Shown: positions 33,335-46,623 of the stretch, piece after piece
Position numbering within the stretch: position 1 is the stretch's first letter
Layout: each line of letters opens with the position of its first letter
From: Undaria pinnatifida
Taxonomy: Eukaryota > Sar > Phaeophyceae > Laminariales > Alariaceae
Reading direction: 5' to 3'
Assembly: GCA_012845835.1 (NCBI GenBank)
Contig: JABAKD010000027.1
Coordinates: forward strand, 8,972,634 to 9,036,633
DNA: 64,000 bases
Translations under genes and position numbers: made by a program
The notes under the pieces: generated by a model
Database searches by the model: none
Told to the model about the DNA's origin: nothing
The model's input: the letters and a program-made list of their open reading frames with translations, nothing else

Positions 33335-36300
33335 TACCTGTGGGCGACCCACAGGAAATCCATAGATGACCCATGGGCTAGTACATGGGCAATCCACGGG
33401 CGATCCACGGACGACCGTGTGATTCACTGGTGACCCACGGTTGACCCACGGGTGGTCCACGGGTGACCCATGGGCGACCTTCGAGTGACCTATGAGTTAC
33501 TCGTGTGCCGCTACGATAAAATTATGGGTGACTCACGGAGTAGTCATGGGCGACCCGAGTGCAATCCATTGGCGACCCATGGGTGAGCCATGGATGACTC
33601 ATGGGCGATACGCAGTTGACCCACGGATGACCCACGGACAACTCACGGGTGACCCGCAGGGGATCTACGAGTGACCCATGGAAGGCCCATGCACGACCGA
33701 CCGATGACCCATGCGTCACCCGAGCGCTAGAACTAAAACTTTATGGGTGACCCACGGGCAACCACGTGTGCCCCACAGGTGACCCGTAGTTTATCTACGG
33801 GCGACCCATGGGTACCCCAGGACGACCCACGGATGAACTCCGGGTTACCCACGGATGACCCGTGGGTGACCCACGGGTGACCCACGGATGACCCACGGGC
33901 GACCTATGGGCGACCGGATGACCAACAGACATCCACGGGCAACCCGCACGTGACGTATTGGTTACCCATGGGTAGCCCAAGAACGATCCATGGGTGACCC
34001 ATGGGTCAGTACCGCTACGTAGAGACACATGGACGATCCATGGGCAACGCATGGGCATCCTATGGGCCATAACTGTTCACCTATAAAAACTGCCAATAAT
34101 TTTCTGAACCAGGTTTTAAGTTTTTTTTTTGTCGGTGAAAAAATACACTTGTACTCTGTCATGGGCAACCCATGGTTAAATACCGAATTGGGCGACCATC
34201 GTCGACCCGCGAATGACCCGTAGGCACCCACGGGCGACGCACACGCAATCCACGGGTGATGTATCGGCGAGCCGGGGGCTAGTACTACACGTTCATGGAC
34301 GACCCATGGGAGAACCATACGGGTGGCCCATGGGTCACCTGTGGGTCGCCCTGGGATACCCATGGGTCACACTTGACTAGCCCATCTGGGTCACCTGTGG
34401 GTTATACGTGAGTCGCCCGTGCGTCATCGATAGCTCTGCGGCATTAGCCCACGGCTAGCCCATGGGTCACCTGTCGGTCACTAATGTGTTACCCGTGGTT
34501 GATCCGTGGGTCATCCATGGATCGCCCGTGCTTCGCCATGGTATGCCCGTAGGTCACACGTGGGTAGCCTATGGGTCACACGTGGTCACCTGTGGGTCGC
34601 CCGTAGGTCGTCCATTCTTTCGTGGAAATAGCCGACAGGTAACCCACGGGTTACCTGTGGGTCGCCCATGGGGCACTCGTGCTTCACCCGTGCGTCGCTT
34701 TTAGGTCACGTGTGGATCCCCAGTGGTTCACTCGTGGATCACCCGTGTGTCACCCGTGGACCGCCGACTACTTAGCCTACTAGTCCATGGGTCGCACATT
34801 GGTCGCGCGTGAGTCACTCATGGGACCTTCGTGGGTCACCCGTGAGTCGCCCGTGCGTCACCCATGACGTTTTCGCACTTTTAATAGTCTATGGGTTTCA
34901 CATGGATCACCCGTGGGTCGCCCATGGGTCACCCGTGGGTTACCCGTCGGGCACTCGTGAGTCGCCTGTGGGTCAGCCGTGAGTCGCCCTTGAGTCGCCG
35001 ATGACTTAGTTGTACAAGCCCGTGGGTCGCCCATGAATCACCCGCGGGGCACCCGCGAATTCATGGTACTAGCCCACGGGCTGCCCATTGGCCGTCCACG
35101 GTTGCATGGTTTGGGCCCATGGGTGGCCTATGGGTCACCCATGGGCAGCCCATAAGGTCAGTCGTGGGTCAGTCGTGGGTCAGTCGTGGGTCACCCATAG
35201 GCCACCCGTGGGTCAACCGTAGGTCGCCGACGGTCCCCAGTGGGTCACTATGTGGATCACCTATGAGTCGCCTGTGGGTCACCCACGACTTTGTGATACT
35301 AGCCTATGAGTTACCCATTGACCACCCGTGGGTCATCCATGGGTCACCCGTGGGTTACTCCTGGGTCACCCGTGGGTCGCCGGCAAGATATCCGTGGGTT
35401 CGCTGCGCTGCCGGTGGCTCACCCATAACTTTGTGGTACTAGTCCATGGGTCGCCCATGGGCAGTCAGTCGTGAGTCACCTTTGAGGTTATGGTACTACA
35501 GTGGCCTATGGTTCCCCCACAGGTCGCCCACGGGTCTCCCATACCATGGTGGTAGTAGCCAATGGGTCGCCCATGGGTCGCTCATGAGGTTTTGTCCTGA
35601 CCCCAGGGGTCACCCGTGGGTCGCCCGCCGTGGGTCCCCCGTGGGTACCCATGGCTTGGGAGTGCCTCGTCCATCGGCCACCCAATACGTATTGTTAGTA
35701 GCCCATGGGGCGTCACCCATGCATCACCCATGGGCCGACCTTGAGCCGCCCATGGGTCGCCCATGGGTCGCCCACGACGTTACGTTAGTCGCCCATGGAT
35801 TATCCATGGAGATCACCCATTATCGATTTACCACGGGTCGCCAATGGGACGCCCAACAGCCATGAAAGTCGTGCCAACGTACAAGTGCATTAATCCAAAC
35901 AATGCACGTCCCTTCATACCCGGCACTTGTCCCCGCCTCCTCATAACGTACCGTGCGGTGCCTTCTTTTTTATGGCGAGAAAAGGCTATTCAGCATTTTT
36001 CTTCACTCGTCAACTCACGTCGAGGCTTGCATACACGCGCGAGGCGCTTCAACGGGCGGCGAGAAAAAAAGTCGCGTTAACTGACCTCGGAGGATGCACA
36101 TTGTTTTACGCCATTGCTTCCTTGATTCATGGGCGACCCTTGGGCAACTAATGGGCTACCCATGGGGCAACACATAGGCAATCCATGGGTGGCCTATGAG
36201 CAACTGATGGCCAGCTCATGGGATATAATCACTAACCCCCTGGGCCACCTATGGACGCCCCATGATCCACCCATGGACATCCCACCCATGCTTGTTTCAT

Positions 36301-36650
36301 GGGCGGCCCAAGGGATGTCTCACTGGGCACCCATGGTTAGCCCATCCATGATCGACCCATGGGCAACCGATGGACAACCCATGGGTAACACATGGGCAAC
36401 CCGTTGGCTACCCATAAGCAACACATTGGCAACCCATGAGGAACCTATCGGCAACCCATGGGCGGTCCACACGATATCACCACCTACCACAACCTATGGG
36501 CTACCCTGGGTGACCCATACGCCACGCATGGACATTCCATGCTTGTTTCATAGACGGCTCATGGGATATTTCATGAGATACCCATGGGCTACCCTCCCAC
36601 GGACAGCTGATGAGCAACCCATGGGTCACAGCCCATGAGGAACACCATGC
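33335..36650. repeat. Large decamer array (GACCCATGGG/GGGTCACCCG) with orientation switches
   Basis: Over 3 kb of degenerate units about 10 bp long. From about 33335 to 34330 the plus strand reads GGGTGACCCACGGGCGACC; from about 34331 to 35865 it reads the complement sense, GGGTCACCCGTGGGTCGCCC; from about 36125 to 36650 it returns to the first sense in a variant form (GGGCAACCCATGGGC). Unique spacers occur at about 34075-34165 and 35870-36120. Many units contain CCATGG or CCCATGGG palindromes. Every long frame here is a repeat artefact. Confidence 0.85.
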
Positions 36651-37019
36651 CAAGACAGTGGGGGCACCGATTATTTCTTGCGTTCCTGCTCGCAGCATGT
36701 GATGAGGAGCTTGCTTACAACAGCATCACACGACACTAAAATTATCTGAGATAGTCTTTATTTGGGCCGGATCGAATTCATTTGTGGGGCAGGGAGGGTG
36801 TGCCTTGCATTATACGTACTAAAAACTAGCAGTAGTGCTTAAACATTATTTTTACTTTTTCATGTGTTTCAGGAAAGGGTTGAGCCAGTATTTATTGTTA
36901 AGTTACTCCCAAGTTCTTATTAATATGGATGGGCTGTCACCTGCTACCATTATTACTGCCGTGTACTAAGCGACATAATAACCGTAAACTTCGGAAATCG
37001 GGCAAGGGCGGAGAAGAAA
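36651..37019. other. Gene-free stretch
   Basis: Nothing recognisable between the decamer array and the full TRIM copy. Confidence 0.4.
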
Positions 37020-37434
37020 TGTTTTATAAGGCTTAGTTTTGGTAAGCTATTGACTAACCTTTTGCAAGTGGTCATACGGACCAATACCCCACTAACGCAT
37101 TATAACAAATGGCGTCGTCGGCAGGACCATGGGTTTTTTGGGTCGTGGGTTCGAATCCCACCATCCACCTCATAGAGTACTTACCAGGTTCATATAATAA
37201 ACTTTTTCAGACTTTCCCCATCCATGTCAAACTTGAAAAATACTCTCCCCGGTATCCCCAGGAAATGAAACCGCTTGGATATTGACAGGTCTGCCCGTAT
37301 ATCCGGCCGACCTGCTATCCCACCGTTTCAGGGGGGGGAGAGTGTTGTAAGGCTTAGTTTGGGTAAGCTATTAGACTATTGGTTAACCTTTTGCAAGTGG
37401 TCAAACGGACTAATACCCCACTAATACCTTAACA
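37020..37434 (+). mobile_element. TRIM-type mini LTR retroelement, complete
   Basis: 5' LTR 37020-37107 (88 bp), primer-binding site 37110-37127 (TGGCGTCGTCGGCAGGAC, identical to the copy at 30464), interior with GTGGGTTCGAATCCCAC, polypurine tract 37330-37342, 3' LTR 37343-37434 (92 bp, with a small internal duplication). Total 415 bp with no coding capacity. The 18-nt site matches the 3' end, including CCA, of the tRNA fragment at 32897-32946, whose long variable arm and G discriminator suggest tRNA-Ser. No clear target-site duplication. Confidence 0.82.
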
Positions 37435-38655
37435 AATGCCCCCGACCTTTTTGCACAAAAAATAGAAAACTTTGTTTTACTACACGTAGATCGGTGTTTA
37501 GGACATAAAGAATGTACCCTAGACTGTCTCACATAATACCTGGTACTACAGTTTAGTACAGGACACCTCCTATCATTACACTAAGAATATACCTGGTAAT
37601 ATATACGTAAAGCAGGCTGGTATTTCAGGATTATATTAGAAGAACTCCGGGAGCCTTTATACTGAAGTTAGTGTAGAAGGCACCCTCTCTCAAATAAGAA
37701 ACCCACCCTGGGTCAGTACATGTATGTATCTGTTTCTTATTACGAGTACTACTGCCTTTGTAGCACGGACTGAATCCATCTCTTAACTTTGTGTAATTTT
37801 TACTTGCAATTGTTAGCGTGGGATTACTTTTTTTAATGCACAGTATCGCGTATTGCTGCTGTTGTACAAGGCAGCAGTAGTAGTGGTTCTGTTAAATTAA
37901 AGGTGGGGGACACAGAGTGCCCCCTGCAGGTCTGCCAATTGAGCAGGAGGCCGTATCTTAACAGTTCCTCTACAGTGCCGGCCGGCCGCTGTAGTGCCTG
38001 TAATAACGCTTGGCAAATATGTAAAAACGCTTGACAAATATGGGAACAACCAGTCAGTAGCGAGTGGCAGTATAAGCACGCAGAGTAGTGCCGGTCACCC
38101 CTATAAAACCACCGGCTGGCATATATATACCACTGTGGTATGCATGATGTCGTGATCCCTCTTATTGCTTGTGACGCGGTATGGGCCAGCCGTAAACACC
38201 GGCACTATATAGCGGCCATCGCCATTATATTACTCGGTACACTCCCACTTCTTACTGTCTGGTTGTTCTCGTCTGTATCTGTACCAAAAGCGATTTCACA
38301 GCCACTATAACGGGCGACCGGCACTACTACTTAACCGGCGGCACTACTCAACCGGCACCACAGAGTCTACTATTATATTACGTTTAATACTAATACTACT
38401 GACTGCATCATACAGGGCAGGTCAGTGTTTCGGAGTTGGGATTGTGATGATTGATTGGTTCAACCCCATTGACAGATAGTGCGTGAACCCAGGACAAAAC
38501 GGCGTACACTACTAACAAGTCGAAAAAAGATCCGCCGCAGCCACCGAGAGGCAAAGCTTACCGGTAACTTTCGATGCCGGCTATATATCTAGACCATGCC
38601 GTTGGAGATTCTAGCTGCTCCCATAAACGCTGCTTCCATCACAGTACTTCTCGTC
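37435..38655. other. Gene-free stretch
   Basis: No supported exon or clear repeat; AT-richer than the flanks. Confidence 0.4.
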
Positions 38656-39400
38656 ACCCAGCCTCTCCGTCCTCTCCGTCTTGACACGAACAAAGCAGCT
38701 GCCGTGTGTCGATCCAGAATCAAGAGCGGAGGTTCTCAGGTGTGTCCTAGCAGCGGGTGCCCTCCGCACACCATGCAGCTTACGTTCTTCTCTCCGATCC
38801 AATCGTCGCGCCTGCACACAACCCTCCTCTGTGACACATGCCAGGTACACGATTGCTCGTAGCCCCCACCACCTCTCTCTGCTGTCTGGATACAAAATAA
38901 GCTGCCAGGGGTGGCTGTGTGTCGATGTCGATCCCGAAACAAGCAAGAGCGGCAGAAGCAGACTTTGTCGGGTGCGTTTTCGCACAGGTGTCCCCCCCAC
39001 CCTACCCGCACATGATGCATAACGTACGTGCCTGGCATTTCTCTCCAACCACATTCATTCGTAGATAAAACCCTCCTGACCTTCTGCTTTGTCATATCAC
39101 TTTGTCCGTAAATATAAATAACATTTTGCTTTAATAATAATATTAAAAGATTTCTTATATTTCAGTATGGAGTGGTACCAGGTGTGTGTACATCATGTGT
39201 ATCTCGTAGCCAGCCCTCAGTTTCTGCTCTGTCTGGACACGAAACTCTCGTGAGTCGATCCCAAAGCAAGAGCGGGGTAGCGGAAGAGTAGGTACACTTT
39301 GCCACCAGGTGCGTCCTCGCAGCCGGATGCCCCCCTCACGCGATTGCATGCAACACGCACATATATCCCTCTCCGATCCATCCATAATAGCTACAATACG
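38656..39400 (+). repeat. Three diverged copies of a roughly 200-bp unit
   Basis: Copies at about 38690-38830, 38895-39060 and 39200-39400 share the order GTGTCGATCC, AAGAGCGG, CAGGTGYGTCC-like and CGCAC-YATG-like motifs, ending near a TTCTCTCCGATCC or TTTCTCTCC motif. No domain is recognisable in any frame. Confidence 0.45.
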
Positions 39401-40319
39401 TGCCTTCGTTTCACGTTTCTTTGTGCTCCTTGCTGCTGCCGCTGCCGCTCGCTGGAGATTTTCTCGCACTCACTGCTGTTGGGTTTTTTCGAATGGAAAA
39501 GACAAAAAAAAAAAGAATGTCGGCGGTGTGGTCATTGCTTGCTGCTCGTTTTCCCGTCGTTATTCGACTCTGCTTGCTGCTGCTGTTGTTGTTGTGGTTG
39601 TTGTCTGCGTGACACATGCCCACCCGAATTTTGCCAGGACCGAGCGAAAGCAGCATACTGGTACCTGGTAGTAGTGACGAAAACAGCGGTGCAACCTTTC
39701 CCGGGCGGCTATCGTCCACAGACAGACAGACAGACGCTCAGGCACTCCCTGAAGCTACCTGGTGAGTGGCCGCCTTTCTTTTGGGACCCGTGTGTCCAGC
39801 GACCAGAGATAATAAGCAACGACAAGAGCGATCTTAACGCTTTCACTGACGGAAGCTCTTTTGGGAAAAATTACTTGAAGATAATAAGGACGAGTTTTGG
39901 GGCCCATTCCCAACTCCAAAAAAAAGTCAAGTTATCGTAGTCTAACTCCAAGTGTTTTGTTCCCGTGTCGGGAGTGCGGCGCTAAAAGCATCTAGATAGA
40001 GTATAGGAAAAGCGTGCTGCAGAACCAGTGTTGCGTTATTATGCTGCAGTGTCTCGTGTCTCGTACAGGTTTCCCTGCGTCACAGCAGTTCCGACACACT
40101 CCCTGTATCCCCCAGCAGCTACCAGCAGCCCCGGCTTCGCGTGGCCGATGATGTTGAAAAAAAACAGTTCCCGACTTTTTCACAACAAACCGGACAGATC
40201 ACGATCTATCTCCTGTTGTTGTAGATAATCTGTTAAAAATGGTAATAAATAGGTCTAGTCTAGACTATACACCAGGCATATCGTTGTTACGGCAGGCAGC
40301 GGGTACCTGATATATAATA
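39401..40319. other. Gene-free stretch
   Basis: A 213-codon plus-strand frame (39299-39940) is open but Cys/Phe/Ser-rich from CTG-type repeats (39425-39610) and has no splice partner or domain. I see no supported gene. Confidence 0.35.
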
Positions 40320-41045
40320 GACCCTGGTACAAGCTACACGCCGACCTATATCCTTTATGAGGACGCACACCCAGTAGTAATATGCGCGATCGGAGTATCA
40401 CACACTGCTTGCAAAGATGAGTTTCGACAAAATCTTCCAACGATCTCGCAGCTGAATGAAGTGTATTTTTATTTTTTATAATGTACAAGGGCTCCGCATG
40501 GGTGCCGGCGTATGCCGGCACCCATGCTCCGGGTAGAGCAGGGCAGCACTTCGACTTGTTCGATTCAATATTCGATAGAGAGTAAGAACCGTTACCACAC
40601 AACACATAGTCTACGAGTGTAGAACGTAAAGTAATGCCAAGAGATTGATATAGACTAACAGTAGACTACTTACTACTTCTGTCGTTTCCTCCGGTTCTCC
40701 GTTTCTTGCGTGAATCCGATTCCGAGCTTCATCATATATATTTCGATCGGATAAATCCGAGCCCACGCAGACTGACCCTTCAGTCGGGCCACGAAGAGAT
40801 GTTTCGAGTGCGTTTTTTTTACGTTTCGACTCAACCAAGCATTCAGAGCAAGCAGAGGGATGGCCAAATGTTTGCTGCATGTTCTCTACGTAGCAACTGA
40901 CAGGCGCGCACTGAGCCAGCTTCTGCCACTACACATGCATGATACCATAATATAATACGCGCGATCGGAGTATCACACACAGCTTGCAAATATGTTTCGA
41001 CAAAATCTTTGATCGCACAGCAGCTGGGGTGTAGTTTTATTTTCA
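40320..41045 (+). repeat. Two direct copies of the GATCGGAGTATCACAC family
   Basis: Copies at 40320-40478 (with the upstream CCTGGTACAAGCTACAC and TATGAGGACGCACACCCAG blocks) and 40955-41045, about 560 bp apart in the same orientation. The sequence between holds the perfect hairpin at 40496-40527 and a short minus-strand frame of unknown meaning (40611-40880). Confidence 0.6.
40496..40527. other. Perfect 14-bp hairpin
   Basis: GCATGGGTGCCGGC, a GTAT loop, then the exact reverse complement GCCGGCACCCATGC. It begins just after the dispersed repeat copy ends. Confidence 0.85.
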
Positions 41046-42895
41046 TCATATCTATCTAGATCCGAGGCTCGCAGACCGACTGAGTCTCTCTGTGTGTATA
41101 GTGATCGTGGAGAGACTTGCTGACGGTATGCTAGGCGTGAAACACGGCGTCGCTGCCTTCGTCATTCAATTCCTCGAATGCTGTTATAATTGTAATGCTG
41201 CTACTTGTTGCTGTAGACCAATCTCGTCTGGTCGATGGAATATTAGTAGTACGCGATAGCACTGAACAAAGAATTTGGTAGTTAACAATTTCAGGCTCGA
41301 TCGAGTTTTAGACGAAAATATAAACATATAATACCTGGCATGGCCTTTTTGTCTGATTGCTAGTCGCTCATTGGCCGGAGATCGTACATAAAGTAACGTC
41401 ATCTGGGAACGATAGGATATATCCCAGAATCATAATCCATTCACATATATACAACCCCGACAACCCGGGAACGAACACGGATATATCACCAGGATTTATA
41501 CCTCCCCGCACAGTGTGGAAATTCCCAATGCCACCGACCGGCCGATCTCAAGATGGCTGGGGTTCGTATATTATAGAGCCAGCTCTACCCGGAGACGATA
41601 GGGTCCCATCCCCGGTCCAGGGGTCATTCCATATATCTAACGATTACAAAACGGGGGAAGGAAACCGAGTTCTCCCGGGTCGACACCCCCCCCCACGATT
41701 TGGAAACTCCAATCACATTGGCTAGAATCGCTGATTGGTTCGAGCTCCACAGCGGCCCCCCACCCTAAGTAGGAGGATGATAGAGGCTCACCAACCGAAT
41801 CGTCGATGGGGGGCAGTTCCGTCGCACACGGGGGAGGCAGGACCCCATTCCCGGTTCAGAAATCCTCCGAATCTCTACAGCCCCAGCAACGCGGAAACTA
41901 TAGTCGATGATCTCCCGGGTCGATATACCTCCCCGCACGGCATGTCAACCCCGACTCCGTCGGCTTATTTCTCGTGATTGGTTGGTAGGCTGTGACCCAA
42001 TAAGTTCACAATTATTTCGACCGAGTCGGGTTTTCTCGCACACTTCTCGCATACATCAAACATTTGTAGTGCGAGCGCAGTTCAATGAGTTATTTGCATT
42101 ATAGGTCGCACAAAAAAGCGATTTTGAACCTATATCAGGTTGGCGTGCCGAGCAAGCACGCTCAAAATGAGTATGAGAGACACTTGAACAGCAACAACAG
42201 CACCAAACGCAATATAAATGGATGAACTAGAGCCATTTGTATGCAGGATTCAGGCCCCCCCGGTTATAAGCACAATCAATTTCAAACAAAAATGGGGTGT
42301 TCAAAGAGAAACGACATAGTAATATGTGGAGCTAAGGCTGGCACGACTCGAGCATAATAACCAACCGTGGGAAAAAAGCCTGAAACTAGGCCAAAACAGT
42401 GCGTATTTGACTCACTGGCATAATGGTCGAATAATCATGGAATACTTGCTGTGCCCGAATGATCACCTCTTTGTCGCTTATGCGGGACCGAAAAAAAAAA
42501 TGCTGAAAATTCCGATTTCAGTCGCTTATTGGGTCAAAAACCTAATTAAACTCGCTAACATTTTCGCGGGTTGTCTTGCGCACTACTCGCGTAGGGCAAA
42601 GAATTGCCATGCGACCGCAATTAGTACCAAACGCTCGACCTCGGAATGAATCTATGTGGTTGGTGCTCAGAGCGTTACGATAAAGTCATTCGAGACATAA
42701 GAAGAGCGGTCAAATCGCCATGTCCCGTATATTGCCCACAACAGATAAGAGCAATGAGCGCCTGCTTCGGCTTGACACGAGATGATCTTGAATCGGAATG
42801 TAATTCCCTTTTTCGTTCTTCTTTGTCTTTTCTATTATTTTCTTTTTTCCAATTGACTTGCGTCTGACGTGCGTACGCGCAGTGATAGGCACCAC
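41046..42895. other. Gene-free stretch with diverged tandem units
   Basis: Between about 41400 and 41960 two or three diverged units share TCTCCCGGGTCGAYA, CCTCCCCGCAC, GATTGGTT and CCCATYCCCGGT motifs. A 107-codon frame at 42326-42649 is open but unrecognised, with no splice partner. No gene is called. Confidence 0.4.
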
Positions 42896-43060
42896 GAGGT
42901 ATTTGTGCAGAAGATCCCTATTTTTTGTGATACTGCTATATCGTCGATTGCTGTGGCGCACAGGAGATATTGTCAAGAAGATCCCTATTACTCTGTATCA
43001 TCGGTTGATTCCTGCCGAACACGACGAGGTGACATTTTCAAGAAGATCCCTATATTCTAT
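42896..43060 (+). repeat. Tandem repeat, about 66-bp unit
   Basis: AGAAGATCCCTATT occurs at about 42910, 42977 and 43043, each followed by a YGTRATACTG/TATCAT-like segment and a CGCACA or CACGACGAGG-like segment: two to three imperfect units. Confidence 0.6.
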
Positions 43061-44589
43061 TATACTGTCATCAGTTTATTGCTCGCGCACACGATGTATT
43101 GACCAGCAACGACAACAGTCAGTAGCCAGCGCAATTCTTGCAACCAGACAACAAAGCGTTCGAAACACTACTACCTTGATAATCACACCTACCGTTAGAA
43201 GTGCATCCACGTTTCGTTTGTGTGGGGATAAATATACATGGAATTCGTGTGGGATATTCATTATGCGGTCCTGAAAGATGGATGGTGGATCGTGGACCAA
43301 TATATACGGAACGACTCTTTTGGAGCGGCGATGATGATGAAAAAAACTGACAAAACATTGTTTCTCGTACTGCGATTTTTTTAAAGCGACTCCGTGCGTT
43401 GTGTTTGTTTTCTAGTTTTTTTTTCATGGTCTCGCCTGTTTTGTTGTGCTCTCGTACCCGGTACGCTAGCATTTCACTTGATTTATACCTTGATTTATTG
43501 CGATTGTTTGGTTTACTCTGTCTCACAGTCTGTGACCACATAATCATAACTTTTATCTCTCTAGGATGAAGAATCAGCACGGACACTGGGTGTAAGGATG
43601 TTGTTGGGTAGGGAACGGCCCTCCTCGAAGACAACGAACGCTCAAACAAAGGTATTTACCCTTGAAATCCGATATCGAATAGCAACGACACAGCAGTCAG
43701 TCGTACGAAGTGCACAATAGGCCAAACGCTCCGAGGTGTGACCATGAAAAAAGTGTGGTGGGGACGAAATAAGAAGCCAATCATGTAGGCAATGATGCCA
43801 ACTTGGAAATAAATGTTGACCTATATGTTTTTTTCGTTTGAGCTCTGCATATGCCAAGATCCAAGAATAGCTCGGGCGTATTCCGCCCAAAATACAAAAA
43901 AAAATGCGCACTTCTCGCTTGTCTCGCTCAGCCCACGTACCCGATCCCGGCCAGGTGCGGAACGGATACGGCAGGGCGAGGGGCGTTTGAACCGCCCCCC
44001 GAAGACGGCGCTCGAACGAATCTATTTGACCGAGGATTCCAGTTCAGAGAATCGCATACAGAGGCCGAGACGGTAAAAAACGCCTGACCAAATCCCCCCA
44101 AAAAATAATGATCATATATATACATATCTATGCAGGATCTGCGCATTGCAAGTACAACTCCAACCAGCAAACGCGTGCAGGATCATTAGGATCATTCGGC
44201 TCTTACCCCGCAACACGGTCTATAGGCCACGTAGATCATGCACACCAGGGATCTACCTGCCCTGGAAGACGAATTATGAATACAGGGATCTGAGGGATCT
44301 GTCCGACGTGTGGACTTTTGTCACTCTGAACTAGGGAACCCTTGGTAATCACCAAAGAAAAATATTTGATTAATAACGTTTTCAAATCATGATTATTTAT
44401 AAATCCATGACCAAATGAACTTGTCCTTTGACTACTTGATTATTCTAGCTGCATGGTTTTTATCAGTGGATTCTGGAACGCCATGAAAATACAGCATACG
44501 GTCTTTAGCATCACACCAAAATGCTACACAAAAGTGCATGGTGGGCTTTAGAATGCCCATAATAAAGTCTACACAAATAACAGAGTCTT
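43061..44589. other. Gene-free stretch
   Basis: No supported exon. A piece at 43520-43600 (TGTGACCACA, ATGAAGAATCAGCACGGACA) is a weak relative of the TIR ends of the element at 13251-14579. Confidence 0.4.
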
Positions 44590-44865
44590 TCTACGGCAGT
44601 AGCCCCCCCCAACCTTCCTTGAACAAAATCGCCGGTTTTAAAACCAGCTCCAAGCGGTACGTGCTGAAATACGGCGTCCCGTGCCATCCCGACGTCATCG
44701 TTCGATAGACCTTGACAAACAAGAAAATGCTCTGAAGACAGTTTTTTTCATGACATCCTTCTTCGTGTCGGGCATCCATGAAACGCTCGTTAAAGAAATT
44801 CGCTGGTTGGTTTATGGGGGGGGGGGGCTATCGTAGAATCAGTCAACAATCGTATATTCCTTTTA
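44590..44865 (+). repeat. Dispersed repeat shared with 57000-57330
   Basis: Shares in order CTACGG-AGTAGCCCCCCCAAC, a GGTTTTAAAACC-like block, GTCCCG...GACGTC-TCG-TCG, a TCCTTCYTCGTGTCG block and CGTTCGTTAAA-AAA, followed by a G-run and CTATCGTAGAATCAGTC. The other copy has the same order, same strand. Confidence 0.6.
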
Positions 44866-45429
44866 GTGTACGGATACATCGTATTGGTTTCAGCATCACC
44901 ATATCATACCGATGTACCATGGGATAAAAAATGTGCACAAAAAGGTTTTAGTATGCCATACTAAGCGACATACAAGACAAATAATCAAAATGTCATGATT
45001 AATCGAGAAAAACAACACCAACATAATCGAAAATTAAATCAAGTCCGTTTCTTGGTCGATTACCAAACCTACTCAATCCCCGAAGGGTTTTGTGTTTTAC
45101 CGACAGCGTTTTTCTGCTATTATTTTCAGCATTATTTCTTCATGCTGATGAGAGGCCATTTCTTACAAATAGACTGATTATGAAAGCCGAAAAATGGGGT
45201 TTCAGCACATTCGAAGGCGTATTTGACCCGGAGAACGGGAGAATCGGGTCCGCTCTTCCCAAGTTCCGACTAACCTTTTTTCGAGGCGCATCCAACGACG
45301 TTTGCCGCTTGTTCAGAATATAAGTTTGAGATTGAAAAAAAAAAATGCAAAACGAGTTTCGGATGTATGTCGCACTTTCATCCGAAAAAATGGCCCATTT
45401 TCCAGGGCTGCCTTCGGCATAAAATAAAT

Positions 45430-46538
45430 GTTGATACGGTGAATCATGGCACGGTTACTCACGATTACGGCATTTGCACGGCACGCTTCCGCGGTACACA
45501 AAAAACACGGTATTCTTGGCGCAGTACCAAAAAACCACGGCGTTTGCACAACAGTTTTCCTACGTTACGGTTACTCGCGATTCCTACGTTTAAAAAGCAG
45601 TCACGGTACAATAATCCTAAATCACGGCATTTGCACGGCACGCTTCCGCGGTAAACGAAAACCACGGTATTCTTCGTGCAGTACTAAAAACCCACGGCGT
45701 TTGCACAGCACTTTTCCGCGGTAATCGACAACTGCGGTACGCGCCTTCGTTTCATTACCGAGAAGAATTCAGCACCTTCGTCCCTGGTCGACTTGGGTCG
45801 AATTGTGCTTACCTACGTTGCTATAAAGAGCGCTCTCGGCAGTCAGTTGGCTTTTTTTTTTTTTTTTTTTTTATCCTCCGGCGGATGGGGAAAAATAAAG
45901 CTTTAGCTCACCACACTTCCGCGTATTTTCATACGCGTCGTGTGTCGATTTAACTCAGTTGGCGTCCCCAGAAAAAATTGCATTGCATGGCCAAATCACC
46001 TTGCTGTAATTAGGTGCGATGATGCGTTTCTGCCTCGCAGTGTGTGACCACAGAGAGAGCTCGTCTCTCTTATGAAACATCAGCACGGACGCTGGATACT
46101 GTGCTGGATGTGGACGGCATGGTATGATGAGTGAAAAGACCAGTTTAATGGGAAGAAATACGCAGCACGCGTTAGTCGGAGAGTAGATCCCCGCAGCTCT
46201 TCTGCTTTATAAAGCTTGGGCTCTTCGACAAAGCGTCCACTGACGGTTACGTACAAGGCAGACGCAAGGTTGAGCATAATCCCCGCAGGTCTTGAAAGCA
46301 AGAAGAAGAAAGACAAGCTACTATTTTACGAGGAGGATAACGCTGCAGTAGTAGTAGCAGTAGTAGCAGTAGTAGTAGTAGCAGTAGTAGTAGCAGTAGT
46401 AGTAGTAGTAGTAGCAGTAGTAGTAGTACTAGTAGTAGTAGCAGTAGTAGTAGCAGTAGTAGTAGTAGCAGTAGTAGTAGCAGTAGTAGTAGTAGTTGTA
46501 GTAGCAGTAGTAGTAGCAGTAGTAGTAGCAGTAGCAGC

Positions 46539-46623
<85 letters not shown>

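Noticed and set aside
33335-36650. CRISPR-like or protein-coding repeat array
   Set aside because: Units are about 10 bp and degenerate with no unique spacers; frames have no domain and change with the array's orientation.
39299-39940. 213-codon plus-strand ORF
   Set aside because: Cys/Ser/Phe-rich composition from CTG-type repeats, no domain, no phase-matched exon nearby.
42326-42867. Two adjacent plus-strand ORFs of 107 and 73 codons
   Set aside because: No recognisable motif or splice partner; composition is not clearly coding. Left as unassigned.
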